Assembly: GCF_042477335.2 (NCBI RefSeq)
Contig: NC_091247.1
Span: forward strand, 18,028,501 to 18,092,500
Direction: 5' to 3'
From: Ovis canadensis
Lineage: Eukaryota; Chordata; Mammalia; Artiodactyla; Bovidae
DNA: 64,000 bases
The first letter of the stretch is position 1. Every line of letters begins with the position of its first letter. The translations under genes were made by a program, and so were the position numbers. The notes under the pieces are model-generated. The model saw only the letters and a list, made by a program, of their open reading frames with translations, made no database searches and was not told the DNA's origin. Below are positions 54,297-64,000 of the stretch, piece by piece.

Positions 54297-54702
54297 GTTC
54301 AGTTCAGTTCAGTTCAGTAGCTCAGTCGTGTCCCACTCTTTGCGACCCCATGGACTGCGGCACACCAGGCCTCCCTGTCCAGAGTCTACTCAAATCTATG
54401 TCCACTGAGTCAGTGGTGCCATCCAACCATCTCATCCTCTGTCGTCCCCTTCTCCTGCCTTTAATCTTTCCCAGCATCAGGGTCTTTTCAAGGAGTCACT
54501 TCTTCCGATCAGGTGGCCAAAGTAAGTACTGGAGCTTCAGCTTCAGTCTCAGTCCTCCCCATGAGTTTTCAGGGTTAATTTCCTTTAGGATTGACTGGGT
54601 GGATCTCCTTGAAGTCCAAGGGACTCTCAAGAGTCTTCTCCAGCTCCGCAGTTCAAAAGCATCAATTCTGCAGCACTCAGCCTTCTGTGCAGACCTGAGA
54701 CT
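54297..54702 (-). mobile_element. BovB LINE 3' end, antisense
   Basis: Begins at its 3' terminus with four TTCAG units, then TCTTTGCGACCCCATGGACTG, CCATCCAACCATCTCATCC and AAGCATCAATTCTGCAGCACTCAGCC. Confidence 0.94.
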
Positions 54703-54869
54703 GTCTCAAGTCAGAGGGTTTTAGATGGAGAACTAGGGTCTAAAGTGCAGACAAGATGCCATAAAACCCTGAGAGGAGAGGCCAGTGTGGGTGGGAGCAG
54801 CGCAACAGAAACTGTAGGGGGATTAGCATCAGGTTGGCCCTTAAAGGATAGACTAATAATAGCAATAAT

Positions 54870-55112
54870 AATCAATAATTGTAGCTAATATTTACTGAGG
54901 ACTAACACTGTCTTGATCGATTTTTATGGGTTATCTCACTTGATTTTCACCATCATCCCAGGACACAGATGTTAGTCATACTCCCATTTTACAGACAAAG
55001 AAACTGAGGCTCATAGAATTAAATAATATGCCTAAGTTTGCACAACTCACTATCGGCAGAGTCAAGATTTGAACCCGTGCACTCTGGCTTTGGGAACAAC
55101 GCACTCAGACAC
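54870..55112 (+). mobile_element. MIR SINE, full length
   Basis: GTAGCTAATATTTACTGAGGACTAACACTGTC, CTCCCATTTTACAGACAAAGAAACTGAGGCTCATAG, GATTTGAACCCGTGCACTCTGGC: almost every MIR segment is preserved. Confidence 0.93.
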
Positions 55113-55650
55113 TGTCAAGAGGGTTTGGGTATATCGGCTCCTGTACACCTGTGGGGCACAGGTCCCCAAGTCTGGCAGCCTAACCCAACATAGATTTATC
55201 GCCTCACAGTTCCGATGGGTCAGGAATCCGGGAGTGACCTAGCTAGTTCTTCTGGTTCCCAGGCTCTCAATCAAGGTGACAGCCTGTGGTCACCTCAGGC
55301 TCCACGAGGGGAGGGTGTGGCCCCAAGCTCGCTCAAGTGGTTATCACAGGCCTCTAGTCTTGGCTGGTGCCCTGGTGGAGTCCTTGCCCCGTGGGCCTCT
55401 GCACAGGACCGCCAGCTTTCCTCTGAGCAAGAGCGAGAGAAGAGGGCAGAAGTCATAGTCCCCGCGGAGCCTCATCACCCTGGAAATGACATCCCATCAC
55501 TTTTGCCAACATTGATTCTTGAGAAGCGAGTCCCCAAGCCCAGCCCACACCCCCTAGGGATGAGCATTGCACAAGTCACCAGCTCCAGAAGCGGGGTCCA
55601 CTGGGGAGCTCGTGGAGGAGCTGGGCACCCTCAAACAGCAAGGGGTATAA
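55113..55650. mobile_element. Ancient LTR- or DNA-transposon-like repeat
   Basis: CTCACAGTTCCGATGGGTCAGGAATCCGGG and GGAAATGACATCCCATCACTTTTGCC with CCCAGCCCACACCCCC are landmarks of an old mammalian interspersed repeat whose family I cannot name. The 173-codon ORF across it (55215-55736) is not a gene in my reading. Confidence 0.45.
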
Positions 55651-55787
55651 GCCCATTGTCTCCCTGCTTGATTCCCCAGCCCAGGAATTCTACTTGTGCT
55701 TCCTTAAGTAACAAGAATAGCCTCAAAGTTAGTTAAACTTGATTCCCAACCTGAGAGAACGCTTCCTCCCATTCTTCCCAGAAAGTG

Positions 55788-55980
55788 AAGTGAAGTGAAG
55801 TGAATTGAAAGTCGCTCAGTCGTGTCCAGCTCTTTGCGACCCCATGGAATTCTCCAGGCCAGAATACTGGAGTGGGTAGCCTTTCCCTTCTCCAGGAGAT
55901 CTTCCCAACCTGGGGACTGAACCCAGGTCTCCCGCATTGCAGGCAGATTCTTTACCAGCTGAGCCGCAAGGGAAGCTCTC
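55788..55980 (-). mobile_element. Bov-tA SINE with (GTGAA)n tail
   Basis: Antisense tail of GTGAA units, body lacking about 15 bp near 55,846, and head ending CCGCAAGGGAAGC. CTTCCCAGA and CTTCCAGGA on the flanks may be a diverged duplication. Confidence 0.92.
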
Positions 55981-57154
55981 TTCCAGGAACTGAGTGCCAA
56001 ATAAGACAGGCACTCCTTAAAGCTCCTGTGCCCCGGCGGCTGTGTCTTTGCATCGCGGTGGCATGAGCCTGAAAACTTGGCACCGCCAGTCCCTCTGCCC
56101 GCTCCCTCACCACCCGACTGCGGGCAGCCCTCGGCGCCTCTCAAGGGCTTCACGTTCCATCGTCTCCTTTCCCTCCCCAGGGTCCCCCATGAAGAAACGT
56201 CCCTGAAGATGTTTCTCCAGGCATCACTGTGGACAGCACCTTCTGAGAATCCCTGCACACACAGGGCACCATCCACGGCTCCCCGTGGCCAAGCGGCAAG
56301 GCCCTAACTTGAATCCGGCACTCAAGACCCTCTGTCTTGTAGCCCAAACCAGCTCCCCACACAGCCCCCCTGCTCGAGCAAAGGCAGTCCACAAGCTCTG
56401 ACCCTTCCTGCTTCTCACCCCATCTCTAAATCTCGAAATACTTTTCCTGCTCCTCTTCCTTTACTCAAACCCTAGTCTCCCTTCTAGGTCCAGCAAATTC
56501 ATGCCCAGCCTTCTCAGTGAACCTTTCCAAGGCTACTCTGACTCTCCAAAGATGAACTTGGCAGGAGACAGTGTGTGCTCAACAGGGTCAATGAAATAAA
56601 AATACTCACCAGAGCGAGTGAACTATTCTAGAAAAGCTGTCTGAGTGCCCTCCCTAAACCCACAGTCCCGCCTTTGTTTTCGAGACCTGTTGACTCCCTT
56701 GTGGTCACCCGGGACTCGACCTTCCAGCTCTCCTGAGCAAAGGTTCCTTTATCCTCCCAGCTGAACCCCTGCACTCTCTGAGCCCTGAGCGTCTCCTGCC
56801 CCCAAGGTGTTCCTGACTGAGTCTGAGTACTTTTCATGACAGAACTGTGTTCAGTTCATCTCCGAGTCCAGAATGGAGCTGAGAAACTGGGATAAATGTG
56901 GTCAGGAATGAGGAAGAAGGTGGAGACTGCTCCTTGCAAGGACTCACCTCTAATAACTACACTAGAGGCGCTTTACTCTCTCTTTTTTGGGCTCAGAGAC
57001 ACAGGCTTTGTTTCTGCTCTAAGTCTGAGAATATAAATTCAAGCTGTATGGACAAGGAAGAAAGGATGAGGAGGAACAAAGACCAATCACCCACCGCAAC
57101 CGCTTCAGCTAAAGAGGTGCTGAGCCCAGACGACGTGTGCCAGAGGCCTTGCAT
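55981..57154. other. Single-copy DNA without a recognised gene
   Basis: About 1.2 kb without transposons that I recognise. The 145-codon plus ORF at 56898-57335 includes the 30-bp repeats that follow; it has no domain apart from them. Confidence 0.4.
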
Positions 57155-57244
57155 GAGATGCAGAGGCAGGACCAGGGAGAGGCAGAGATGCAGAGGCAGG
57201 ACCAGGGAGAGGCAGAGATGCAGAGGCAGGACCAGGGAGAGGCA
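57155..57244. repeat. 30-bp unit, three identical tandem copies
   Basis: The unit starts GAGATGCAGAGGCAGGACCA and is repeated three times without a single difference. Thirty bases are ten codons, so open frames stay open through it, giving an Arg/Gln-rich decapeptide repeat. Confidence 0.95.
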
Positions 57245-57809
57245 GGCGAGGAGCGTCACACCCCGCCTCCCAACACAAGGGCGGACCCCAAGTCTCCCCA
57301 GAACAGCCTCCTGTCCCCCGGGCTCCACCAGATGACACCCACATTACTCGCTGCACATCTACTCTCGAACTTTACTTTCTGCTCTTCTCTTTTCACACAT
57401 TGTTCAGAAATAAATACTGGTGCCCACATTATATGCTGCTTGTAAACAGCTTGCCAGAGAGGAGACAAGCCCAGGGCTCTCTGAGACAGGAAAGGAGGGG
57501 CGGGGGAGGGCAGGCCATTTGCATAGAAGGTGGAGTTCGTGTGAAAGTTGCCCGGTGCGGGCATGGGCACGTGGAGCCCTGTCTGTCTCCTGGCACTGTG
57601 GCCTTGGAGGCAGAGCCTCAGCTGTTCTCAGTGAAGGCTGGCTTCTCTGAAAAGCACCTTATCTCAGATTTTTGGGGTGTGAGGACCATTTCAGACCCTT
57701 AAAAAGAAAGAGCTTTTGTGTGTGTGTAGGTTGCATTTGAAGATATTTACTGGTTTAGAAATTAAAAGTGAGAAAAATGCCTGGATGCTTATCAGTTTGT
57801 ATCAAAAAT
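57245..57809. other. Single-copy DNA without recognised features
   Basis: No transposon or exon is recognised in about 560 bp; a short (TG)n lies at 57,716-57,727. Confidence 0.4.
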
Positions 57810-58008
57810 AACAGGTGGTGCTAACAGTAAAGAATACACTTGCCAATGCAGAGATGCGGGTTCGATCCCTGGGTCGGGATGATCCCTGGGACAAGGAAAT
57901 GGCAACCCACGCCAGTATTCTTGCCTGGAGAATCCCATGGATGGAGGAGCCTGGCAGGCTACCATCCATGGGGCCTCAAGAGAGTCAGCGACTAAATACA
58001 ACAAACCA
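57810..58008 (+). mobile_element. Bov-tA SINE, slightly 5'-truncated
   Basis: Starts at CAGGTGGTGCTAACAGTAAAG, has exact B-box GGTTCGATCCC and a body ending GAGTCAGCGACTAAATACAAC. Confidence 0.92.
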
Positions 58009-58229
58009 TAAGTGACCTCCACGAGCAAGGAAAACGCAGCGGATGAGGCCTGTGACTATGAGAGTCCAGTCGGATAGGATGGGTCGGCATCATACTGGGG
58101 TCAGGGGTCTCAGGTTCCAGGGCCAGCCCTGTCCCCAACGTGCGGGGGTCTATGCCCAAGCCACCAAAAGCGGGGTTTGTGGGCCCTGCCACGTGGGTGA
58201 GGGGTGGACGAACCCTGGCTTCTGAAATT
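58009..58229. other. Short single-copy stretch
   Basis: Nothing is recognised in about 220 bp. Confidence 0.35.
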
Positions 58230-58756
58230 CTCTTCTTAGAAGCACAGACATAATTATGAAACATCCGCAAGTGGTAACACTGTGTGTATTCACCCTACAA
58301 ACTCTAATGAATATGAAAAAGCCATCATTGCTCACAGATAATATGACTTTCCAATCAAAAATGTATAAGAAAGTCATCTAACAATATTACCATAACCAAG
58401 AGTTCTACAAGATGACCAGAGGACAGTACAAAAAACTCAATAGCTTTCCGTGGAGCGGTAATCATTAGAAGACTTTTTCAGTCCCCACTCCCAGTACAGC
58501 TCATAAATATAATATGTCAGAATAAACTAACAAGAGAAGTATAAGACCAATATAAAGAAAAATGTCAAAAAAGCATCAAATATTTCTTATGAAAGATCCT
58601 ACTCCTGGATGGGAAGTCTCCATTTTTAAAGATGTCAATTATTCTCCAAATTAATCTATAAACTCAAGCTTAAAAGTTGCTGTGGAACTTAGCAAAATGA
58701 TTCTAAACATCTTATAGAAAAATAAATGTGTAATTATAAATAATTTATAAAATATA

Positions 58757-58856
58757 AATGCATAAATATAAATATATATATATATAGCTTACATACATAT
58801 GAATTACATACATATATATATCCATCCAAAATTCGGAATATATATATATATATTCA
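58757..58856. repeat. (TA)-rich repeat with local duplication
   Basis: Several ATATATAT tracts. The word TATCCATCCAAAATTCGGA is followed 37 bp later by TATTCATCCAAAACTTGGGA, a small diverged duplication. Confidence 0.85.
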
Positions 58857-58932
58857 TCCAAAACTTGGGACAGGGTAAAACTTAGGGAGGACTTGCCCCT
58901 AAGTATCAAATATATAATAATCAAAACATAAT

Positions 58933-59352
58933 CAGCTCAGTTCAGTTCAGTTCACTAAGTCTTGTCCAACTCTTTGCAACCCCATGGACTGGAGCACACC
59001 AGGCCTCCCTGTCCATCACCAATTCCTGGAGTTTACCCAAACTCATGTCCATTGAGTTGGTGATGTCATCCAACCATCTCATCCTCTGTCATCCCCTTCT
59101 CCTCCTGCCCCCAATCCCTCCCAGCATCAGGGTCTTTTCCAATGAGTCACTGTTCACATCAGGTGGCCAGAGTACTAGAGTTTCAGCTTTAGCATCAGTC
59201 CTTCCAATGAATATTCAGGACTGACTTCCTTCAGGATTGACTGGTTGGATCTCCTTGCAGTCCAAGGGACTCTCAAGAGCCTTCTCCAACACCACAGTTC
59301 AAAAGCATCAATTCTTCAGCGCTCAGCTTTCTTTATAGTCCAACTCTCACAT
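58933..59352 (-). mobile_element. BovB LINE 3' end, antisense
   Basis: Starts with TTCAG units, ends near GTCCAACTCTCACATGACTACT. The 11-bp word CAAAACATAAT at 58922-58932 and 59625-59635 brackets this element together with the BovA2 to its right, so it is likely the target-site duplication of the original BovB insertion. Confidence 0.93.
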
Positions 59353-59603
59353 GACTACTGCTAAGTCACTTCAGTTGAGTCCAACTCTGTGCGACCCCAT
59401 AGACGGCAGCCCACCGGGCTCCACTGTCCCTGGGCTTCTCCAGGCAAGAACACTGGAGTGGGTTGCCATTTCCTTCTCCAATGCATGAAAGTGAAAGTGA
59501 AGTCGCTCAGTTGTGTCCGACTCTTCGTGACCCCGTGGACTGTAGCCCTCCAGACTTCTCTGTCCATGGGATTCTCCAGGCAAGAGTACTAGAGTGGAGT
59601 GCA
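59353..59603 (-). mobile_element. BovA2 dimeric SINE
   Basis: Both monomers with the linker CAATGCATGAAAGTG. It abuts the BovB at a CATGACTACT site normally internal to BovB, suggesting that the SINE landed in the LINE. Confidence 0.92.
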
Positions 59604-59756
59604 AAATAATAACAAATAATAAAACAAAACATAATAATCTATAGTAATTATTGCATTGGGGATATATGTGCATAATAGACAAATAGACTAGTAGAATATA
59701 TTAGAGTCAAGAAATAGACCCATTGCAAATGGAAATTTAACATATGGTAAAGGAAG

Positions 59757-60010
59757 CTGAAACTCCAATACTTTGGCCACCTGATGCAAAGAGCTGACTC
59801 ATTTGAAAAGACCCTGATCCTGGGAAAGATTGAGGGCAGGAGGAGAAGGGGACGACAGAGGATGAGATGGCTGGATGGCATCACCAACACAATGGACATG
59901 GGTTTGGGTGGACTCTGGGAGTTGGTGATGGACAGGGAGGCCTGGCGTGCTGCGGTTCATGGGGTCACAAAGAGTCAGACACGACTGAGTGACTGAACTG
60001 AACTGAACTG
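59757..60010 (+). mobile_element. BovB LINE 3' end with target-site duplication
   Basis: AAAGGAAG at 59749-59756 and 60011-60018 brackets it. A 70-codon stretch of the reverse-transcriptase C-terminal region is still open (59784-59996), ending in three GAACT units. Probably one of the younger insertions. Confidence 0.94.
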
Positions 60011-60018
60011 AAAGGAAG

Positions 60019-60365
60019 GTGAAGCAGTTTTAAAAACATGGCCACAAATCCTCTGGTGTCTTCCCTCTAGGGGATGGGGTCCATGTCCCTTGAATCTGAT
60101 TGGACAGGTGACTTCCATCCAGTTAAGTGATGCCATGTGCCTTCCAAGGCGAGCCCCAGAAGGTCATGCACCTTCCCCCTGGTTCTGCTCCCTCGAAGTG
60201 CCCTGAGCTTCCATCAGGACAGCAAGTCAACCGAGGCTCCATACTATGAGGAAGCCCAGGCCACACAGAGGCCAAGTGTAGGTGCTCCAGGCAGCTTTTG
60301 AGGTGAGTCCAGCTTTTGAGGCAGCCCAGACCAGGTACAGTCATGACAGGCAGCCCAGATCTGAG
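60019..60365. mobile_element. Ancient LTR-like repeat (tentative)
   Basis: CATGGCCACAAATCC, GTTAAGTGATGCCATGTG and CTATGAGGAAGCCCAGGCCACACAGAGG resemble an old ERVL/MaLR-type LTR. A GCTTTTGAGG word is doubled at 60,293-60,322. Family unproven. Confidence 0.4.
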
Positions 60366-61079
60366 GTCAAAGTCAATCGTTAGCTGGCGGGTGGGTGCCT
60401 AGGTCAGGGCCTACGTGCTGATAGGGGCCCAGTAGACGATGGTCTCCTTTTCTTGCGCCTCCCTAAGGGAAACTGACACAGGGAAGACCCAAGGCAGCCC
60501 CTGCAGACATCACATCTTGTGCTTCTTGTGAATACGGCAGCAGGGGTCCTGAAAAATGGGTCATCCCAGCGCTGCCGAGCGGCTGCCTTCAGAGGGCAGC
60601 TCCGTCCTTCATCAGTGGGCCTTCACACCTGTGATCAGGAGAGCCAGAGGCTGGATCAGAAGGGCAGTGCCTGCTCTGGACTCTGGAGACAGTGACGGCC
60701 TCGCTGGGTTGTGCCAGGGAAACAGCTCAGAAACAGCTGGAGAATGACCCTAGGAAATGAGCTCAGAGCCGGCACCTCGGAAAGCTCGTGGCACAATGAC
60801 GGGAACGGCTTGCTGGACAGCAAAGAGACAGCCCTCGCTGGTGTGCCAAGAAAGGAGTGGCACTTCCCGCTGCCTGGTCCTTTCCGTTCTCATAAGCAGG
60901 GGCATTTTTTTTTTTCTCACGCAAAGTGACAAGATCTAAAAAATCAAAGAAGGGACACTGAGCCCAGAAAATACAGGACAAGGACTCACGTCTGCTTGAG
61001 GTGAAGCATAGTCGGACCTGGCCTGAGCAGATGGCAATATGTTTATCTAGAATAAAAACACTGCCTATGACACTATCTC
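60366..61079. other. Single-copy DNA without recognised features
   Basis: T10 run near 60,906. ORFs up to 117 codons on the minus strand, no domain. Confidence 0.4.
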
Positions 61080-61540
61080 CTATTAAAACTGTGCAGCTCA
61101 AAAGGCAGAAATACACAGCACAATCATATAGAGAAGACTTGGAAGCAACCTAGGAGACACGGAAGAGGAGCGTCACTGAATCATAGGCGGTACACACACA
61201 CAGGATGAAATTCTAGGCAGCCGTGCAACTGATGTTGTATGGGTAAGTTTATCGGCAAAGAGGTATGTTTAGAAGATGCAGCCAAATGAAAAAGAAATAT
61301 TTTCAAAGATGTACATAGAATACGATCCAATTCTGGCCAAACAGTATAAAAAGCAAAAATTTATATACAGGGGTAGAAATAAGAATGGCAATTAATATTG
61401 CAAAACAGCGAGCACATCTGAGTGGTAGCAAGCATAATGCACGGTTTTATTTTCTCTTTTTTATTTTGCATTTTGTGAACATGCATCAATTTTATGTTCT
61501 GGAACAAAATAAATGTTTGATTTCATTTTTCAGATCCCAG
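61080..61540 (+). mobile_element. Old L1 (L1M-type) 3' UTR
   Basis: GATGAAATTCTAGGCAGCCG, then TGTACATAGAATACGATCC, AAAAATTTATATACAGGGG and TTTTGTGAACATGCATCAATTTT reproduce the order of old L1 3' UTRs. Confidence 0.65.
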
Positions 61541-62551
61541 GGAATTGAACCAAATTTGTAGTTTACCAGTCCTTTGTTATTGAACAGTCCTGCAGTGGTG
61601 CGCTGGGGTCATCCGAGCAGGTATTACTGTCTCCACTTCACATCTGGAGAAGCAGGGTTCAGGCTGGCCGGCTCCTGCCTAGAACAGAGGGAACCGAGGC
61701 TGGATCTCCAGGGCTCGCTCTTCACCAGGCAGACCAAGAGGACACAGAATCTAAGGCCAAGCCCTCCAGGGGCCCCCAAGTCTCTGTCCACCCCCAGTCA
61801 AGCTGAAGACCCCAGACCGAGATGGCTCTCAGCTCCTCTCAGCTACAGCGTTACCATCTTTGTGTCTTGCTTTGTGTGTCCTGTCCCTTCCCGTCACATC
61901 GGAGGTGGCTGCCCCAGCTCTGGGCCTTAGCAGAGCCTCCAGAGGACACTTTTCTGGCCATGAATGGCCTGGGCTCCTGCAGACACTGAGCTTTCCTCCC
62001 AGCCTGTTCTGGGCACGTTCCTGACCACCCTGTCCAGGAAGGGTGACATCGCGGGGTCAGTTCCAGACATCTTCAGGGAGGGTGCAGGGAGAGGGGCTCC
62101 AGGTCCGATCAGACCAGCCTGGGTTAGAGGATCAGCAACTAGGAAGGGGCTGACCAGGATCCCAAGGAGGGGAAGAACAGTGCCCCGCCAGAAGCACAGG
62201 AATCTCTGGCCCAGAAGCAGCAGTGTGGAGAGCCGCCCCCCAACACCCCGCCCCACCCGATAGCAGGGAACAAAGACTCCGAGCCCTGGGGCAAAAGCCC
62301 TTCACCCTGAGCCAGGACTCAGAGGAGGCAGCAAAGGCCTGGGGTTTGGGGATCAGATGAACCTGAGCTGCCAGCCAACAAGCCCGTGGCCTTGCCGGGT
62401 AGGCCAGCATTATCGTTACTTGTCCTGATGCTGAGGGGTCCTCCCCAGCCCCTGCCTCCATCTCTCCATGTCATGCCACCCTCATCCACCGACAGCAATG
62501 GGCCTGGCCAGTGGCATCACCTTCCTGGTGAAAAGTCTCCAGTGGTACCAG
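61541..62551. other. Single-copy DNA with weak MIR traces
   Basis: 61,612-61,715 (plus) and 62,330-62,445 (minus) have faint MIR character. ORFs up to 118 codons have no domain. Confidence 0.4.
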
Positions 62552-62716
62552 CCCGGACTCCCCTCCCAGCATTAAAGATGCCCAGACACCCCTCCCAGCA
62601 CTAGAGATGCCTAGACCCCCCTCCCAGCACTAAAGATGCCCAAAACCCCCTCCCAGCACTAAAGATGCCCAGACTCCCCTCCCAAGATGCCCAGACCCCC
62701 CTCCCAGCACTTAAGT
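62552..62716. repeat. Minisatellite, ~29-bp unit, about six copies
   Basis: Unit like AGCACTAAAGATGCCCAGAC followed by CCCCTCCC. One copy is shortened near 62,677-62,690. Copies differ at a few positions. Confidence 0.93.
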
Positions 62717-63223
62717 TGCCCCCACCCCAGTCAAGTCTTCCCAATTCGTCCACTGCAGACCTCCCTGCACAGCCCTGGTGTTCCAGTCTCCCTGGCCACT
62801 GGCTCTGCCCAGAGTCCCTCATCCTCCACCCAGCCTGGAGGACCTTCTCCTGCAGCGATCCCGCTGGAAGCCTGCTCTGCCCTCACCAACCTGCTGAGAT
62901 TCCTCTCCACCACCACAGGGCCCGCCCTGGACCAGACCCCTACCACTGGAACTAAACCAGTTCTCCCAGTGCACATTCATTCTCCACCCCTTGTGCTTCC
63001 AAAGCACTTGCAGCCTCTGCCTCAGTCCCCCTATATCCACATGGTCCACCCCCACCAACTTCAGGAGGGCAAAGTCCACTTCCCGTTCCTCTTCAAATCT
63101 CACCACCCCAAATCCCCATTGCCTTCTAGGGCAAGACTCGGTGTACACAGCAGGCACTCACTGAAGGCTTGTAACGTTGACATAACTTCACGGCCAGCTC
63201 AAAATCCTGCTCCTAATCTAGCA
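62717..63223. other. Single-copy DNA without a recognised gene
   Basis: A 227-codon plus ORF (62687-63370) starts in the minisatellite and ends in a SINE, with Pro/Ser/His-rich composition and no domain; I do not call it a gene. Confidence 0.4.
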
Positions 63224-63355
63224 AATGGAGAAGGTAATGGCACCCCACTCCAGTACTCTTGCCTGGAGAATCCCAGGGACGGGGGAGCCGGGTGGGCTGC
63301 TGTCTGTGGGGTCGCACAGAGTTGGACACAACTGAAGCGACTTAGCAGCAGCAAT
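63224..63355 (+). mobile_element. BovA monomer SINE
   Basis: GGAGAAGGTAATGGCACCCC to GAAGCGACTTAGCAGCAGCAA in sense orientation, the 3' monomer of BovA2. AATCTAGCAAA occurs just before (63,216-63,226) and just after (63,353-63,363), a clear target-site duplication. Confidence 0.94.
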
Positions 63356-64000
63356 CTAGCAAAATGGTAGTGTGTTTGGTACAAGGAAATCCACAAGCTG
63401 GTGAAAAAGTCTCAGAAGATCCCAACACATCTAAATCTTTGATGCTCTAAGCTCTTTGTGAAATCTTATTTTTTTTTTAATTTCTTTCAGTTCTTGGCAA
63501 AAACCTGAACATTTCATCCCCATGCTATGCATAGATTCTGTCCTTCTGAATGTACGCAATGTTTTCCCCCATCTTGCCCAGTCACCCAGGGCACAAAATA
63601 AAATCACTTTAAGAAATTAGAATCCAGAAGACCCATCACTAAAATTTCCTGGGAGGAGCCCCCCAACCTTCCACGAGCACAACTTGTAGGCCAGCTGTCT
63701 GAACCAAGGTGCCCTGTGCTTCTAAACAGATGACCTGTCACCATAGCAATACCAACATCTGTCATTGCCTCAGAGAGAGAACACCCTTTAAGAGAAACCT
63801 ACCTAGCAACATGTCAGGTTAACTTCTGTGCTTCTTACGCATCCACTCAGGAATCCAGGCCCGAGTACCACGGGGTACACAGTGCTTCCGCAAATAGTCT
63901 AGAAAGGACTGCCACAGCCAAAGTGGCCTCTTCCCTGACCTGTCCCCACCTGTCCTTGGATGAGTCAGGTGCTGGGGCCTCCCCAGAGCCACAGCCTATT
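63356..64000. other. Single-copy DNA with RFX X-box-like motif
   Basis: No transposon or exon is recognised. GTCACCATAGCAAT at 63737-63750 fits the RFX X-box pattern, and a TAGCAAC half-site follows near 63,806. Sequence is cut at the window edge. Confidence 0.4.

Larger units (their letters stand above)
58230..59748 (+). mobile_element. Old L1 ORF2 remnant, interrupted by BovB and BovA2
   Basis: Nucleotide similarity to the 3' half of L1 ORF2 is visible at 58,500-58,720 (AATAAACTAACAAGAGAAGTATAAGACC, then GATGGGAAGTCTCC and TTAAAGATGTCAATTATTCTCC) and again at 59,660-59,745 (ACAAATAGACTAGTAGAATATATTAGAGTC). All frames are broken. Confidence 0.7.

Noticed and set aside
59784..59996. 70-codon ORF as a gene
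   Set aside because: It is the C-terminal fragment of the BovB reverse-transcriptase ORF in a 5'-truncated copy.
62687..63370. 227-codon plus ORF
   Set aside because: Begins in a minisatellite and terminates inside a BovA SINE; no recognisable domain.

Overview
The window is nuclear DNA of a bovid ruminant (cattle, sheep, goat group). The evidence is its repeats. It is packed with the ruminant-specific SINEs Bov-tA (a tRNA-like head joined to a BovA body) and BovA2 (a BovA dimer), and with 5'-truncated 3' ends of the RTE-clade LINE BovB. Mammal-wide repeats (L1, MIR, MLT1, MER2, MER5A) are also present. I cannot separate cattle from sheep or goat by eye.

I find no intact protein-coding gene and no convincing coding exon, so the window is either intergenic or lies inside a long intron. 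The only recognisable gene-derived sequence is a dead processed pseudogene of ribosomal protein L10 (about 12.94-13.85 kb), with a Bov-tA inserted in its 3' UTR. A fossil retrovirus on the minus strand (about 34.07-36.48 kb) keeps env remnants and an LTR that was hit by two SINEs.

Layout. 0-7.4 kb: L1 3' ends, SINEs, MIR, MER5A and single-copy DNA. 7.8-10.3 kb: a repeat-poor, AT-rich block with clustered homeodomain and SOX-like motifs, the best candidate for conserved regulatory DNA. 10.3-34 kb: SINEs, MIRs, BovB tails, one MLT1, one MER2, a CHR-type SINE and several L1 3' UTRs, one carrying a SINE with a clear target-site duplication. 34-36.5 kb: the retroviral fossil. 37-43 kb: SINEs, GC-rich unique DNA and a TCTG-rich tract. 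43.06-45.06 kb: an alternating purine-pyrimidine CA tract followed by a 1.5-kb minisatellite built on a unit of about 20 bp. 45-49 kb: BovB, MIR, and an L1 3' UTR split by BovB. 49.52-49.95 kb: the clearest CpG island, a possible unannotated promoter. 50-58 kb: unique DNA, MIRs, and a 1.6-copy SINE array flanked by an unusually long 38-bp direct repeat. 58.2-60.0 kb: an old L1 broken by BovB, BovA2 and a second BovB. 60-64 kb: L1 remnant, a small minisatellite, one BovA monomer, and single-copy DNA ending with an RFX X-box-like motif.

No operon, CRISPR array, insertion sequence or coordinated gene system is present. The observations of most value are the CpG island, the motif-rich block, the T-poor minisatellite and the 38-bp flanking duplication. 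Repeat names come from my memory of family consensus sequences, and boundaries are good to about 5-20 bp unless a target-site duplication fixes them.
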